This document shows positions 43,891-53,499 of a stretch of 64,000 nucleotides of DNA, piece by piece. The stretch's first letter is position 1; every line of letters begins with the position of its first letter. Origin of the DNA: Breoghania corrubedonensis (GTDB taxonomy: Bacteria > Pseudomonadota > Alphaproteobacteria > Rhizobiales > Stappiaceae); NCBI RefSeq assembly GCF_003053845.1, contig NZ_QAYG01000007.1:1-64000 (forward strand), written 5' to 3'. Below the pieces are notes generated by a model. It had not been told where the DNA came from, did no database searches, and saw only the letters and a list, made by a program, of their open reading frames with translations. The position numbers were made by a program, and so were the translations under genes.

Positions 43891-45150
43891 TCAGCGCACC
43901 GCACTCATCAACGTGTCGAACATGTCTGAGGCGGTCGACAGTATTTGCGAGGAGGCCGAATAGGCCTGCTGTGCCGACAGCATGCGGCTGAATTCCTCAC
44001 TGGTATCGGTGGTGCTCGATTCCAGATAACCGCCATTGATGGACCCGGCGCTGCCGGAGCCCGCCTCCTGGATGATGCTGGTGCCCGAGGTGTTCGTGCT
44101 GGCGTAAACGCCGCCGCTCATCTCCTGCAGACCGTTCTCGTTGCCGAAAGTGGCCACCGGGATCTTGTAAATCGTGCGGCTCTCGCCGTTGGTGTAGCTG
44201 GCGACGACGGAGCCATCGTCGGTAATCTCCACGCCCGACAGCGAGCCATAGGCGAGACCGTCCTGGCTGATTGAATCGATCGTGATGCTCGGTTCGCTGG
44301 AGTCGGAGGAAAGCTGGGTGAGGCCGTCCGACTTGCCGACGGTGCCGAGGTTCAGCGTGATCGTGCTGTCGGCCGCGCCTGTCGACCAGTCGGAAATGGA
44401 GATCGTGGCCGGGTCGGGATTGGTGGAGGCGAGCGAACCGTCTTCGTTGAAGGTGAGTTCGATCGCCGTTGTCGACGTATCGCCGCCATCGACGCCGGTG
44501 GAGGAAACCGTGGGGTCGGAGAACGACATCTCCCAGGTATTCTCGTCCGTCTTCTCCCAGGTCACTTCCATCGTGGAGCTGGTACCCAGAGAATCGTAGA
44601 CCTCGACGGTGGTCGAGAACGTGTCGCCCACCGCCGCATCCGCGGGCAGGTTCGCCTGCATGTCGATCTCGGTCGTGGCGCCGACGGAACTCTGGTAGGC
44701 GTCGGTGTCGATCGCGACCAGCGAGCTTTCGCTGGTTCCGCCCATGATGTTGCCGTCTTCGTCGGTCTCCCAACCCATCAGATAATAGTCGCCGTTGACG
44801 AGGTAACCTTCGTTGTCGATCTCGAACTCGCCGTTGCGGGTGTAGTAGGAGGAGCCGGTACCATCCGTGGTTGTGGATACAACGAAATAGCCCTCGCCAT
44901 CGATGGCGAGATCGGTTTCCGACGAGGTGGCGGTGAGAAGTCCCTGCGCGGAGTTGTTTGAACGGGTGGAACTGGTCACGCCGCCCGAGCTGCTCGACCC
45001 GGAACTCGCCACCAGGCTTTCGAACGAGGTCGAGTTGGCCTTGTAGGCGGTGGTTCCGGAATTGGAGAGGTTATCGGCGATGTTGGAAAGCGCCTGGCTC
45101 TGGGCGTAGAGCGAAGAGACGGCCGAATTCAGTGCACCTGCAATACTCAC
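43891..45150 (-). CDS. flgE: Flagellar hook protein FlgE
   Basis: A 419-residue hook subunit with MSIAGALNSAVSSLYAQSQA and SNIADNLSNSGTTAYKANST at the N-terminus, AIDGEGYFVVST and the C-terminal EEFSRMLSAQQAYSASSQIL. The GTG at 45150 is used as start because AAGGAG lies 7 bases before it and homology begins there. The central domains are very acidic and Thr/Ser-rich. It follows flgD by 10 bases. Confidence 0.93.
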   Translation of the reverse strand: MSIAGALNSAVSSLYAQSQALSNIADNLSNSGTTAYKANSTSFESLVASSGSSSSGGVTSSTRSNNSAQGLLTATSSETDLAIDGEGYFVVSTTTDGTGSSYYTRNGEFEIDNEGYLVNGDYYLMGWETDEDGNIMGGTSESSLVAIDTDAYQSSVGATTEIDMQANLPADAAVGDTFSTTVEVYDSLGTSSTMEVTWEKTDENTWEMSFSDPTVSSTGVDGGDTSTTAIELTFNEDGSLASTNPDPATISISDWSTGAADSTITLNLGTVGKSDGLTQLSSDSSEPSITIDSISQDGLAYGSLSGVEITDDGSVVASYTNGESRTIYKIPVATFGNENGLQEMSGGVYASTNTSGTSIIQEAGSGSAGSINGGYLESSTTDTSEEFSRMLSAQQAYSASSQILSTASDMFDTLMSAVR

Positions 45151-45160
45151 GGCGTGCTCC

Positions 45161-45826
45161 TTAGGACTGGATACTGAGAATGTTGTCGACCTGGATTTCC
45201 GCGCCACCGATCTGGAGAACCGTCTCGCCGGAGGAGGAATCGATGCCTGTGACGAGGCCGGTCACCGTGGTGGTGCCGTCGATCGCATCGCCGTCCGCGT
45301 CGGTCGCGTTGACGGAAATCGTGTAGGAGCCGCCGTCGGCGAGTTGGGTGCCGTCGGTGGTCGTGCCGTCCCAGGTGAAGGTGTGGGAGCCGCTGTCGGT
45401 CTCGCCGTCACCGGTCCATACGGTGTTGCCGTCGGAATCGGTGATCGTGATCGTCGTGCTCTCGGCATCCGACTCCAGCGAGTAGCCCCAGGTCGCGGAG
45501 CCGTCCTGCAACGAGGTCGTGTTGCCGTAGGCCTCGACGGTGGTGCCGAGATAGCCGAGCCCGGATCCGGAGATCATGCTGTCGACGGAATCGACGAGCG
45601 TGCCCAGTTGTTCGCTGATCGAGTTCTGGGTGTCGTAGCTCGCATAGGAGACCATCCGATCGAGGTACGTATCGGTATCGGTCGGATCGAGCGGGTTCTG
45701 GCTCTGAAGCTGTTCCAGCATCAGCTCGAGGAAATCTTCACTTGTCAGGCCAAGTGATGAAGAGCTCGATGAGGATGTCGTTGTTGTGGTCGTCGCACTG
45801 TAGCTATTGACCGTGGATATGGTCAT
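45161..45826 (-). CDS. flgD: Flagellar hook-capping protein FlgD
   Basis: A 221-residue hook-assembly cap. The N-terminal motif LTSEDFLELMLEQLQSQNPL (about 26-45) followed by DPTDTDTYLDRM is diagnostic, and the C-terminal half has the FlgD Ig-like/Tudor region (TITITDSDGNTVWTGDGET, HTFTWDGTTTDGTQL). The N-terminus is a long Thr/Ser run. It opens the hook part of the cluster. The 187 bases upstream are AT-rich and may contain a promoter. Confidence 0.92.
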   Translation of the reverse strand: MTISTVNSYSATTTTTTSSSSSSSLGLTSEDFLELMLEQLQSQNPLDPTDTDTYLDRMVSYASYDTQNSISEQLGTLVDSVDSMISGSGLGYLGTTVEAYGNTTSLQDGSATWGYSLESDAESTTITITDSDGNTVWTGDGETDSGSHTFTWDGTTTDGTQLADGGSYTISVNATDADGDAIDGTTTVTGLVTGIDSSSGETVLQIGGAEIQVDNILSIQS

Positions 45827-46013
45827 CTCCGCACCGCCGATATTCGCTGTGACGAACTGGCGAGCGGTCGATCATTCTATATTGAGGATCGGGCCGCTCG
45901 TTCTTCATAAGAAACGGGCGACAAGCGGAGATCAGGCGAAGTAATTTAAAGAAATTACAAGGAAAATATTGCCGATAGGACGTTTTTACCTAGGAAAAAA
46001 GTGTGACCGATTT

Positions 46014-46487
46014 TCACCGGGGCGGCGGTGGTGGTCCTGGAGGCCCAAGCGGGCCGCGCTCGATGATGCGTCCGACGGCACGACGGTCATCACGACCAAG
46101 CAACTGGAGCGCTTCGGAGGCGTTGTGAATGGTCCACGAGTCGAATTCGTTGCGCGTGCGCATGATCTCGGCAAGAGCTTCGTCGAAGGCCGGCTTGTCG
46201 AATTGCGGCGCCTCCAGGGCCTCGATCATCTTTTCGCGGGTAATGCGGGTGCCGCTCTCCATCTCATGGAAATGCGGCCGCACCTGCTCGATCAAGGCGT
46301 GAATGCGTTCGTAGCCGTCCTTGGAAAGCCGCTCCTTCATCAGGCGGTCAATGCCGGCCAACGGCCCCGAAGGAGGGGGCGGACGATAAAAGCTCTGGCT
46401 GGAGATCCATCCGGCGAGAAACAGATTTGCTGCAACGGAAACGAAAAGCAGATTCGCGAGCAGAACGGCGACGCGCCGGCTTGTCAT
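46014..46487 (-). CDS. Periplasmic heavy-metal-sensor-like (CnrX/CpxP-type) protein
   Basis: A 157-residue protein with one N-terminal membrane anchor (VAVLLANLLFVSVAANLFLAG) and a helical periplasmic domain containing LMKERLSKDGYERIHALIEQ and RPHFHEMESGTRITREKMIE. These features match the heavy-metal-resistance/CnrX-like family, whose members sense metals or envelope stress and act on sigma-factor control. The C-terminus is proline-rich. It is 19 bases downstream of the putative anti-sigma gene. Confidence 0.78.
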   Translation of the reverse strand: MTSRRVAVLLANLLFVSVAANLFLAGWISSQSFYRPPPPSGPLAGIDRLMKERLSKDGYERIHALIEQVRPHFHEMESGTRITREKMIEALEAPQFDKPAFDEALAEIMRTRNEFDSWTIHNASEALQLLGRDDRRAVGRIIERGPLGPPGPPPPPR

Positions 46488-46506
46488 GAAATGGGTCCGC
46501 CTCGGT

Positions 46507-47079
46507 TCAGGTGCGGTCGAGATAGGTAAAAAGCGATGCCATCACGTTGTAGGATGACGAATCAGTACTTTGCGGATTGAAGATGTATCCGGCGCCAAGG
46601 CCGGCTGCAAAACATATGGCGAGCGCCAGTGCCGGTCTCGCCAGATTGCCCGAACCGAAAACGAGCAGAGCCAGCTCGCGATACCATCTCGTCGCTGCTT
46701 GCGCGGATTGTCGGGGCGGAATGGCCGTTGCTGGAACCGGACGCGCCATGGCGGCGATCCGGGCTGCGCGCGCGCCCATTTCGGGGGAAAGGCGCGCGGC
46801 GGAACCGCCACTGGCGGAAACAAGGGCGGGTTCGGTACCCGATGGCGTGCTCGTTTCGCTCATGGCGCGCGTGACGATACGGTCGGCGAGGCCCGCCGGC
46901 GCCTTGATCGCGGGGGTGGCGGCGAAGAGGCGGTCGAGCCCTCTGGCCTCGTCCAGAAGCTGGCGCGCGTCGGCGCTTTCGGCCAGCAGGGTCTCAGCTG
47001 CACCGGCCGCATCCTGCGGCCATGCCCCGATTTCAGGACCGAACTGATCGAGCCGATCTTCGAATTCTTCGAGTTTCAT
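46507..47079 (-). CDS. Putative membrane anti-sigma factor
   Basis: A 190-residue protein with a cytoplasmic N-terminal half starting MKLEEFEDRLDQFGPEIGAW and one membrane segment near residues 148-166 (RPALALAICFAAGLGAGYIF), then a short periplasmic tail. In alphaproteobacteria proteins with this layout often lie directly between an ECF sigma gene and a periplasmic sensor gene. Here the sensor follows, but the sigma gene is 4 kb upstream beyond fliC, fliD and fliS. The anti-sigma role is inferred from layout and neighbours, not from a clear motif. Confidence 0.6.
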   Translation of the reverse strand: MKLEEFEDRLDQFGPEIGAWPQDAAGAAETLLAESADARQLLDEARGLDRLFAATPAIKAPAGLADRIVTRAMSETSTPSGTEPALVSASGGSAARLSPEMGARAARIAAMARPVPATAIPPRQSAQAATRWYRELALLVFGSGNLARPALALAICFAAGLGAGYIFNPQSTDSSSYNVMASLFTYLDRT

Positions 47080-47279
47080 GGCTTCCCTTGCTCCCGTGCC
47101 GCCCGACGAGACGACGCAGCAGTATCAGTTGGATACAGAACGTACATCTCGGGCGAAAGTGAGTCCATGTCGGGGCAATACTGTCCCCCGGCCACAACGA
47201 TCGTCGCGAGGCGATGATGAGCGGAACGGTCCCGATCGAGCGATGCGGAGGGGAATGGGCAGACCCGGTCCCGGTCCCG

Positions 47280-47696
47280 TTATTCCGCCGCTTCCGCTGG
47301 CATCCCGCGCGCGGGAAGGGTCGTCATCGTCGCCCAGGCGTCGCGCAGTTCGGTCAGCCCCTCCGCCAGCCGGTGATAACGCTCGACGGCGTCCGGCTTG
47401 CCGGCAGTCTGGGTCAACGCCAGGATTACGCTGGAGTAGACACCCATGAGTTGCTTGGCGACGCTACCGCCCGCGTCCATGTCGAGCGCCTGGCGCAGCC
47501 CGCGCAGGATGGTCACCGCCCTCAGCATCTGCGTCTGGGCCTCGTCATAGAGTTTTTCGTCCGTCGCTTCCGCCGCCCGTTGCGCGGCATTGATCGCTTC
47601 ATCGTAGAGGAGCACCACAGCCTTCACGGGTGGCACGGTCGTCGTCGCCTTGCGGTAGGCCGAAATGGCCTGGTTCATCATCACGCTCATGGTCAA
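47280..47696 (-). CDS. fliS: Flagellar export chaperone FliS
   Basis: A 138-residue helical protein with the FliS signature region AISAYRKATTTVPPVKAVVL and LLYDEAINAAQRA. It binds the C-terminus of flagellin and keeps it unpolymerised before export. It overlaps the end of fliD by 4 bases, as is common. About 200 bases without a supported gene separate it from the anti-sigma-like gene. Confidence 0.9.
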   Translation of the reverse strand: MTMSVMMNQAISAYRKATTTVPPVKAVVLLYDEAINAAQRAAEATDEKLYDEAQTQMLRAVTILRGLRQALDMDAGGSVAKQLMGVYSSVILALTQTAGKPDAVERYHRLAEGLTELRDAWATMTTLPARGMPAEAAE

Positions 47697-49384
47697 TCGT
47701 TCCCGAGATTAAGAATGGCTTCGATGTAGTCGAGGGAGGATTCGGCCTCCTCGATCGCCGCCTGATAGGCGGCGTAGCGATCGGTCAGCATGTCTTCATA
47801 GGTGTCCGCGCGATCGCGGATATCGTCGGCCTTCTCCTCCAGATCCTCGTTGGTATCGTTCAGGCTCTCGATCATGTCGGTGAGGATGCTGTCATCCTCG
47901 TCGGCGACATCGTCGGTGGTGACGAACAGCTGCTCGGCGATGCCCGAGGAGAAGGTGAGGTCGACGGTCTGCGATTCGTCGCCGGTAAAGACCAGCGTGA
48001 TACCCTCATATTCGCTGCCTTCCGCCCCGATGATGCGGCTGCCATCGACGGTGAACAGCGATGTGTCGCCGTCAACGGACACGCCGGTGAGGGTGCCATC
48101 CTCGTCGACAGTGATGTCGAGCGAGAGCTCCGAGGGCATGGAGGTGTTGCGGCGCAACAGCATTATGTCGTTGGATGAGCTGTCCATCTTGAAGGTGAGC
48201 AGGGACTCGACCGTGTCCAGATCGTCGAGGAGCGCGGCGTTGAGCGTCGACTCGTCGTATTCGAGATAGTTGTTCTCGTCGTAGGAAAGCCCCAGCAGCG
48301 CCATCGAGTCGCTGTCGATCATCGTCGACAGATCATCGGAGATGGAGGAATTGGTGGAGCGCAGCGTGCTGTCGGCAAACAGCGTGGCCTCGTCGGAGGC
48401 AGTGCCGGAAGTGCTCACTTCCTGCTGTGTGATGGCCCACTCGCGGTAAGCGTTGTAGGCGTCCACCAGTGCGATGATCGCTTCCTTGATGGCGGTCACA
48501 TCGGAGGAAACCTCCACCGAAATCGAGGCGTCCTCGCCGGTCTCCTGGTAGAGATTGAAGGTCACGCCGTCGAGCACGTCATCGATCGTGTTGCTCGAGC
48601 GCGTGATCGTGATGCCGTCCAGGGTGATGATGGCGTCCTGGGCGGCCTGGATCTCGTTGGCGAAGTCGCCATTCTCGTCGGTGATGCCGAGCGCCTGGGC
48701 GATATCGGTGCCGTCGCCGGCGCTCATCACGATTTCCTGACCGGTCTCGGTGCCTGACAGGATGAGCTGATAGCTGTCGTCGGAGACCTTGAGCACGGTG
48801 GCCTGGACGCCGGTCGTGTCGGACTGTCCGTTGATCGTGGAGGCGATCTCGGCGAGGCTCATGTCCTCGGTAATGTCGAATTCAACCGCCTCGCCATCTT
48901 CCAGCGCGATCGTCAGGCTGCCCGCAAGGCCGAGTTCCTCGGAGTTCGATTCGTATTCCGCACTCGACAGCTTCTCCACCGTGGCAAGCTGCAGGATCTG
49001 GAGGTCGTAGGTGCCGATATCGGTGTCATCGTCGACGGTCACCACGACGGCGGATTCAGCGTCCACGTCGCCGACGGATGTCAGATAGGCTTCCCGATCG
49101 GCGAAGACGTCGTCGTCATCCAGGGTCGAACCGGTGGATCCGCGCAAGGCGGTTGCCGCGTCGTTGATGCCCTGCAGGAGGTCCTGCATTTCCTCGTAGG
49201 CGGCGATCTTCGTTTCATTTTCGGTGATCTTGACGTCGATCGCGTCGGCTGGAGCGGTTTTCGCGGCGACCGCGACCTCGATCAAGGCATCCCAGTCGAT
49301 GTCGGCGGCGTTCGATGAGTAGGTATAGCTTGTGGCCGATGTCGATGATGCCGCTGCGGCGGTTGTGCTGGATACGTCGCTCAT
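47693..49384 (-). CDS. fliD: Flagellar filament cap protein FliD
   Basis: A 563-residue cap protein. The FliD N-domain is present (IDWDALIEVAVAAKTAPADA, LQGINDAATALRG), the middle has a GDGTDIAQALG-type flagellar filament capping region, and the C-terminus has the expected helices (LTDMIESLNDTNEDLEEKAD, DTYEDMLTDRYAAYQAAIEE). The protein is strongly acidic with few lysines. It sits between flagellin and FliS on one strand. Confidence 0.92.
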   Translation of the reverse strand: MSDVSSTTAAAASSTSATSYTYSSNAADIDWDALIEVAVAAKTAPADAIDVKITENETKIAAYEEMQDLLQGINDAATALRGSTGSTLDDDDVFADREAYLTSVGDVDAESAVVVTVDDDTDIGTYDLQILQLATVEKLSSAEYESNSEELGLAGSLTIALEDGEAVEFDITEDMSLAEIASTINGQSDTTGVQATVLKVSDDSYQLILSGTETGQEIVMSAGDGTDIAQALGITDENGDFANEIQAAQDAIITLDGITITRSSNTIDDVLDGVTFNLYQETGEDASISVEVSSDVTAIKEAIIALVDAYNAYREWAITQQEVSTSGTASDEATLFADSTLRSTNSSISDDLSTMIDSDSMALLGLSYDENNYLEYDESTLNAALLDDLDTVESLLTFKMDSSSNDIMLLRRNTSMPSELSLDITVDEDGTLTGVSVDGDTSLFTVDGSRIIGAEGSEYEGITLVFTGDESQTVDLTFSSGIAEQLFVTTDDVADEDDSILTDMIESLNDTNEDLEEKADDIRDRADTYEDMLTDRYAAYQAAIEEAESSLDYIEAILNLGND

Positions 49385-49526
49385 GCCGGGCTCTCGCGGG
49401 TTGCATGCCCGACCGTGATGCCTTGGCCGGCATTACGGTCGGGACGTCGTCTCGAATGACCGGGTCTTCCAGGGTTGCGACGGTTTCGGGGCTGTCGGGC
49501 CCCTTGGAAGACCCGGCCTCTTCTGC

Positions 49527-51083
49527 TTACTGCAGAAGCGACAGCAGGTTCTGCGGCATCTGGTTGGCCTGGGCAGCGGCAGCGACCGCAGCCTGCACCT
49601 TCACGGATGAAGCCGACAGAGACGCCTGCTCGGAGGCGATATCGACATCGCTGATGGCGGATTCCGCAGCCTCCAGATTTTCGATCGAAGTGTCGATCTG
49701 GGAGGAGCGGAATTCGAAGCGGGACATGGTGGCGCCCATCTCGGCGCGGGCGTTGGAGACCGTGTCGATCGCTGTGTCGAGGACCGAGAGAGCCTCCTCG
49801 GCGCCGGCCTGGGTGGAGACGTTGAGATCGGCGATGCCGAGATCGGTCGACGTCAGCGACTTGATGGTCAGGGTAATCGAGTCCGAGGCGTCCGAACCGA
49901 CGATGATCTGGGACCCGGTCGTATCGGCGTCCGTCGACGTGCCAGTGGCCGAAGCGGTGGCGGTGGTCAGGCCCAGATCGGACAGCGCGAAGTCGGTCGT
50001 TCCGTCAAGGCTGCCGGTGAGGTTGTCGACGGCGACCGTCGCCTTCTCTCCGCTCGTGCGGCTGGTGAAGGTCAGCGCGCCGGTGTCGGCATCGAGGCTC
50101 GCCTCAACATCATAGTTGCCGTCCTCGACCAGCGCCGCATTGATCGAGCTGACGAGCTCGGCGGCCGTGTAGCCGACGTCCTCACTGGTATCGTTGGAGA
50201 GCGTCACGGTGGTGCCGTTGACGTCGAAAGTGACTTCCTCGCCGTCGGAGACGGTCAGCACGTCGGCAGCGGAGTAGGTCTCGGTGCCGTCGCTGTCGGT
50301 ATCGGTCAGGCCGAGTGTCGTAAGGTCGGCCGAGCTCAAGGTGGTACCGGTGCCGGTGACATTGTCGATCGTGATGTCGGAACCGTCGGCCGACGTCAGC
50401 GTCATGCCGCTGGCGTCGACGCTCGCCGTCACGCCGGTGGTTTCGCTCTGGGCATTGATCGCATCGACGATGTCATCCGCCGTGATGGTCGTACCCGCCG
50501 CCGTGAGGGAGACGGATGTGCCGTTGACGTCGAAGCTCAGCGTGTCGCCGGCCGTGGCGGCGATCGTCGAGGACGAGGTCAGGGAGCTGGACGCGGTGGT
50601 CGCACCGGAGAGCGACGAGGTTACGGTCGCCGCCGTGGTCGTGGTGTCGTCGGCGAAGTCGGACGTGCCATCGAGCAGGCTCTGACCGTTATAGCGGGTC
50701 GATGTCGCGATGCCGTCGATTTCGTCCACGAGCTGGGAAAATTCAGCCTCGATGTAGGTCCGCTCGGTGTCCGTCACCGTGCCGGACGCCGACTGCGAGG
50801 CCAGCGTCTTCATACGCTCCAGGATGTCGGAGATGTTGGCGGCGCCGCCATCGGCGGTCTGCAGGATCGAAATGCCGTGCGAGGCGTTGGTGGAGGCCTG
50901 CTCGAGGGACGACACGTCGGAGGAGATCTTTGTGGCGATCGCTAGGCCGGCGGCGTCGTCGGAGGCCTTGGTGATGCGCGAACCGGATGCGAGCTTGGCC
51001 AGCGATTCCGACTGATCCGTGGAGTTGATGTTGAGGTAACGGACTGCGGTGTTTGCGGCGGTATTCGTCGAAATGACGGGCAT
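49527..51083 (-). CDS. fliC: Flagellin
   Basis: A 518-residue filament subunit with conserved terminal helices: VRYLNINSTDQSESLAKLAS, GSRITKASDDAAGLAIA and ISILQTADGGAANISDIL at the N-terminus, and VSNARAEMGATMSRFEFRSS plus AAQANQMPQNLLSLLQ at the C-terminus. The central variable region (about 150-410) is Thr/Ser/Asp-rich. The length is longer than many alphaproteobacterial flagellins. It is preceded by a 159-base gap after the sigma gene and followed by fliD and fliS. Confidence 0.96.
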   Translation of the reverse strand: MPVISTNTAANTAVRYLNINSTDQSESLAKLASGSRITKASDDAAGLAIATKISSDVSSLEQASTNASHGISILQTADGGAANISDILERMKTLASQSASGTVTDTERTYIEAEFSQLVDEIDGIATSTRYNGQSLLDGTSDFADDTTTTAATVTSSLSGATTASSSLTSSSTIAATAGDTLSFDVNGTSVSLTAAGTTITADDIVDAINAQSETTGVTASVDASGMTLTSADGSDITIDNVTGTGTTLSSADLTTLGLTDTDSDGTETYSAADVLTVSDGEEVTFDVNGTTVTLSNDTSEDVGYTAAELVSSINAALVEDGNYDVEASLDADTGALTFTSRTSGEKATVAVDNLTGSLDGTTDFALSDLGLTTATASATGTSTDADTTGSQIIVGSDASDSITLTIKSLTSTDLGIADLNVSTQAGAEEALSVLDTAIDTVSNARAEMGATMSRFEFRSSQIDTSIENLEAAESAISDVDIASEQASLSASSVKVQAAVAAAAQANQMPQNLLSLLQ

Positions 51084-51242
51084 GGTAGTCTCCTGACTTC
51101 TTCAAGATCAGCGCCCGCTGCCAGGCGCGACACTGACGCGCTTTCCTGCGCGCATGTCTCTCCAACGGTGGCGCTATCCGAAATCAGGCGATTTCTTCTT
51201 CTCGGATCTGATTTTTATGGTTATCAAAACGTAAACTTGTAG

Positions 51243-51956
51243 TTAATCTTTAGTAAACGTCGTCAGCACATCTCTGCCGCTGTTGCGCAGGATATGTTTG
51301 AGTTTCTGCCGTCCGCGCTTGAGCAATGACTCGACCGCGAAGACTGTCGTCTCCATGACTTCGGCGATTTCGGCGTTGCTCAAGGCCTCGGTGTAAGAGA
51401 GGACCAGCGCGACGCGTTGAGGCTCGGGAAGGCGCTCCATGGCGACGGCGAGCTCTGCGCTGGCCTCGTCGCGCAGCAGGCTCTGCATCTGGTCGTAATG
51501 CTCGTCGGCCACCTCCGGCAACACGTCCATGGCTTCGACCTTCGGCTTGCGCAGCATGTCGATGCAACGGTTGGTGACGACACGGTAGAGCCAGGTGGAG
51601 AACTTCGCCTTTCCCGGTTGCCATTCGCCACGGCGCGTCCATACCTGAAGAAACGCGTCCTGAACCACGTCTTCCGCATCGGCGGGCGAGCGCAAGATTC
51701 GCACGGCGACCGCATAGCCCCGGTCGACATGACGCTCCACGAGCAGCCGGAAGGCCGCCTCGTCCCCAGATCCGATAAGGTGCAGCAGCTCATCGTCGCT
51801 TGCTGCCTGCATGTCGCGTTCCGTTTTCTTCGCCCGATCCCGGGCGACCGGCTTGTTCATCTCCATGGCCGTACATTTGGCCAGCTCAGAAGTTGCCGTC
51901 GCGAAGGCCATATTCAGGTTCTCCCCGCCCGCCGCAGTCCCCACCGAACATTTCAT
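51243..51956 (-). CDS. ECF-type RNA polymerase sigma factor
   Basis: A 237-residue sigma-70-family protein with region 2 (DEAAFRLLVERHVDRGYAVA, PADAEDVVQDAFLQVW, FSTWLYRVVTNRCIDMLR) and region 4 (LPEPQRVALVLSYTEALSNA, EIAEVMETTVFAVESLLKRG). The first 50 residues are an unusual extension, so an internal start such as M49 (MQAASDDELL) is possible. It lies directly upstream of flagellin on the same strand. Its natural partners, an anti-sigma-like protein and a periplasmic sensor, are encoded 4 kb downstream after fliS. Confidence 0.9.
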   Translation of the reverse strand: MKCSVGTAAGGENLNMAFATATSELAKCTAMEMNKPVARDRAKKTERDMQAASDDELLHLIGSGDEAAFRLLVERHVDRGYAVAVRILRSPADAEDVVQDAFLQVWTRRGEWQPGKAKFSTWLYRVVTNRCIDMLRKPKVEAMDVLPEVADEHYDQMQSLLRDEASAELAVAMERLPEPQRVALVLSYTEALSNAEIAEVMETTVFAVESLLKRGRQKLKHILRNSGRDVLTTFTKD

Positions 51957-52237
51957 CGGGGGTTCTCCTCTGGAACGGATGGAGAATAGAAATCAGGCTG
52001 TAAAAAAACCGTACAGAGTTGATTTATTTGAATAATAGTTAGGAATAATCTGCCTATTGCCGGGAAAAAATTGCCTACTAATAGTTTATATATTATATCC
52101 ACAAGTTGATACGATTGTAATATAAGTATTCATCCGCGGCCTTGGCGGGGTGGCGCTGGGCAAAAATCGCCGGACGCTTTTCCTCCTCACGACGAAAATA
52201 AGCAAAAAAATATCGTCGCGCGCTGTGAAATATAGTT

Positions 52238-53263
52238 TCAACCCTCATATCGGGTGGTGAAAAGCCGCCGGTAGCGGTTAGGCGTCAGCCCTGTGCGGCG
52301 TTTGAAGGCGCGCTCGAAGGCGGTCTGGTCGGAATAGCCGAGTTCGAAGGCGATCTCTGCCAGCGTGTGTGAGGAGCGGGCCAGCGCCTGGCGCGCGACG
52401 CGGAAGCGGCATTCTTCAAGAAGGGCGGAAAAGCGCGTGCCTTCCTCGGTGAGATGCCGGTGGAGGCTGCGCCTCGAAAGGCCGAGCCCGCGCGAGACCG
52501 TCTCCTGATCCGCCTTGCCCGCGCCAAGCCCCGCATAGATCGCCATGCGGGTGCGCTCGGTGAGCGGGGTGGTGCGCGTGGTGTCGCCGAGGCGTTGCGT
52601 CAGAAACTCGAGGCTGCGCCGGTGAAGGTCGCCGTCGTCGCGTGTCATCGGGGCGTTCAGCACGCTTTCGGGGAAGCTCATCGCGTTGGTTTCGCGTTCG
52701 AACACACACAGGCAGCCCGTCGCTTCGCCCCACGCCGTCAGCGCGCGGGCGGTCGTGTGTTCGAAGCAGACGATATCGGGAACCCAGTCGGGGCCTGCGC
52801 CGCGGCGGATCAGTTCGGCCAGCACCGAGAGCGTGAATTCCGCATCCTGCCGGCGCGGCCAGATGTCGGGATCGAGAATGCGGTAACTGAGCGTCGCCAC
52901 GCCGTCATCGATCTCCAGCTGCATGTCGGTTTCCGACTGCACGAAGCGGATGAAGCGCACAAAGGTCCTCAGCGCCGCGCCCACGGTCGGCGCGCTGACG
53001 AGCGCCTCGCCGAGGTCGCCGAGGTCGGCGAGATCGAAATGCCGCGCCGATTGCCAGCCAAGACCCGGCTGGGCCAGAACCGCCGCGCCCTCTTCATAGA
53101 TCGCGACGAAGGAGGAGAGCGGGATTTCCGTCTGCCGGTCCTGCCACGCGGAAGCCGGCACACCGCTGCTGCGGCCGAAGTCGATCGGTTCCAGGCCGCG
53201 TTCGCCCAGAAGGCTCTGCAATCCGCTCAACGCGCCGGAGACGATCATCGCTCTCGTCGGCAT
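52238..53263 (-). CDS. qhpR: AraC-family regulator of the amine dehydrogenase operon (QhpR-like)
   Basis: A 341-residue regulator of the OruR/QhpR type with an N-terminal arabinose-binding-like domain (FGRSSGVPASAWQDRQTEIP, GLGWQSARHFDLADLGDL) and a C-terminal AraC helix-turn-helix (GLSRRSLHRHLTEEGTRFSA, AFELGYSDQTAFERAFKRRT). It is divergent from qhpG across a gap of about 190-240 bases. The ATG at 53263 (MPTRAMIV) is chosen; an ATG at 53311 would add 16 residues. In Paracoccus, QhpR activates the operon in response to amines. Confidence 0.88.
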   Translation of the reverse strand: MPTRAMIVSGALSGLQSLLGERGLEPIDFGRSSGVPASAWQDRQTEIPLSSFVAIYEEGAAVLAQPGLGWQSARHFDLADLGDLGEALVSAPTVGAALRTFVRFIRFVQSETDMQLEIDDGVATLSYRILDPDIWPRRQDAEFTLSVLAELIRRGAGPDWVPDIVCFEHTTARALTAWGEATGCLCVFERETNAMSFPESVLNAPMTRDDGDLHRRSLEFLTQRLGDTTRTTPLTERTRMAIYAGLGAGKADQETVSRGLGLSRRSLHRHLTEEGTRFSALLEECRFRVARQALARSSHTLAEIAFELGYSDQTAFERAFKRRTGLTPNRYRRLFTTRYEG

Positions 53264-53499
53264 GGCGTTTTCCCGTCGGGCTGTTCCCGCCTCTGCTGCG
53301 GGAAGTGGCATGGTGAAAAACGAAGCAAAGCAAAACTTGCCGCAACGTGCAATCTCTGTCCGCGCGTTTTTGTCCCTGCGTCAAATTGGCCGAAAATGTC
53401 GAGAAGCCGCCTACGCATCTGCCCTTAGATGGCAGTCGGAGAAAGAACTCCGGCCCGAAACCGTGAAAACACGGGCGGGATCGGAGGAGGGAACAGGCT

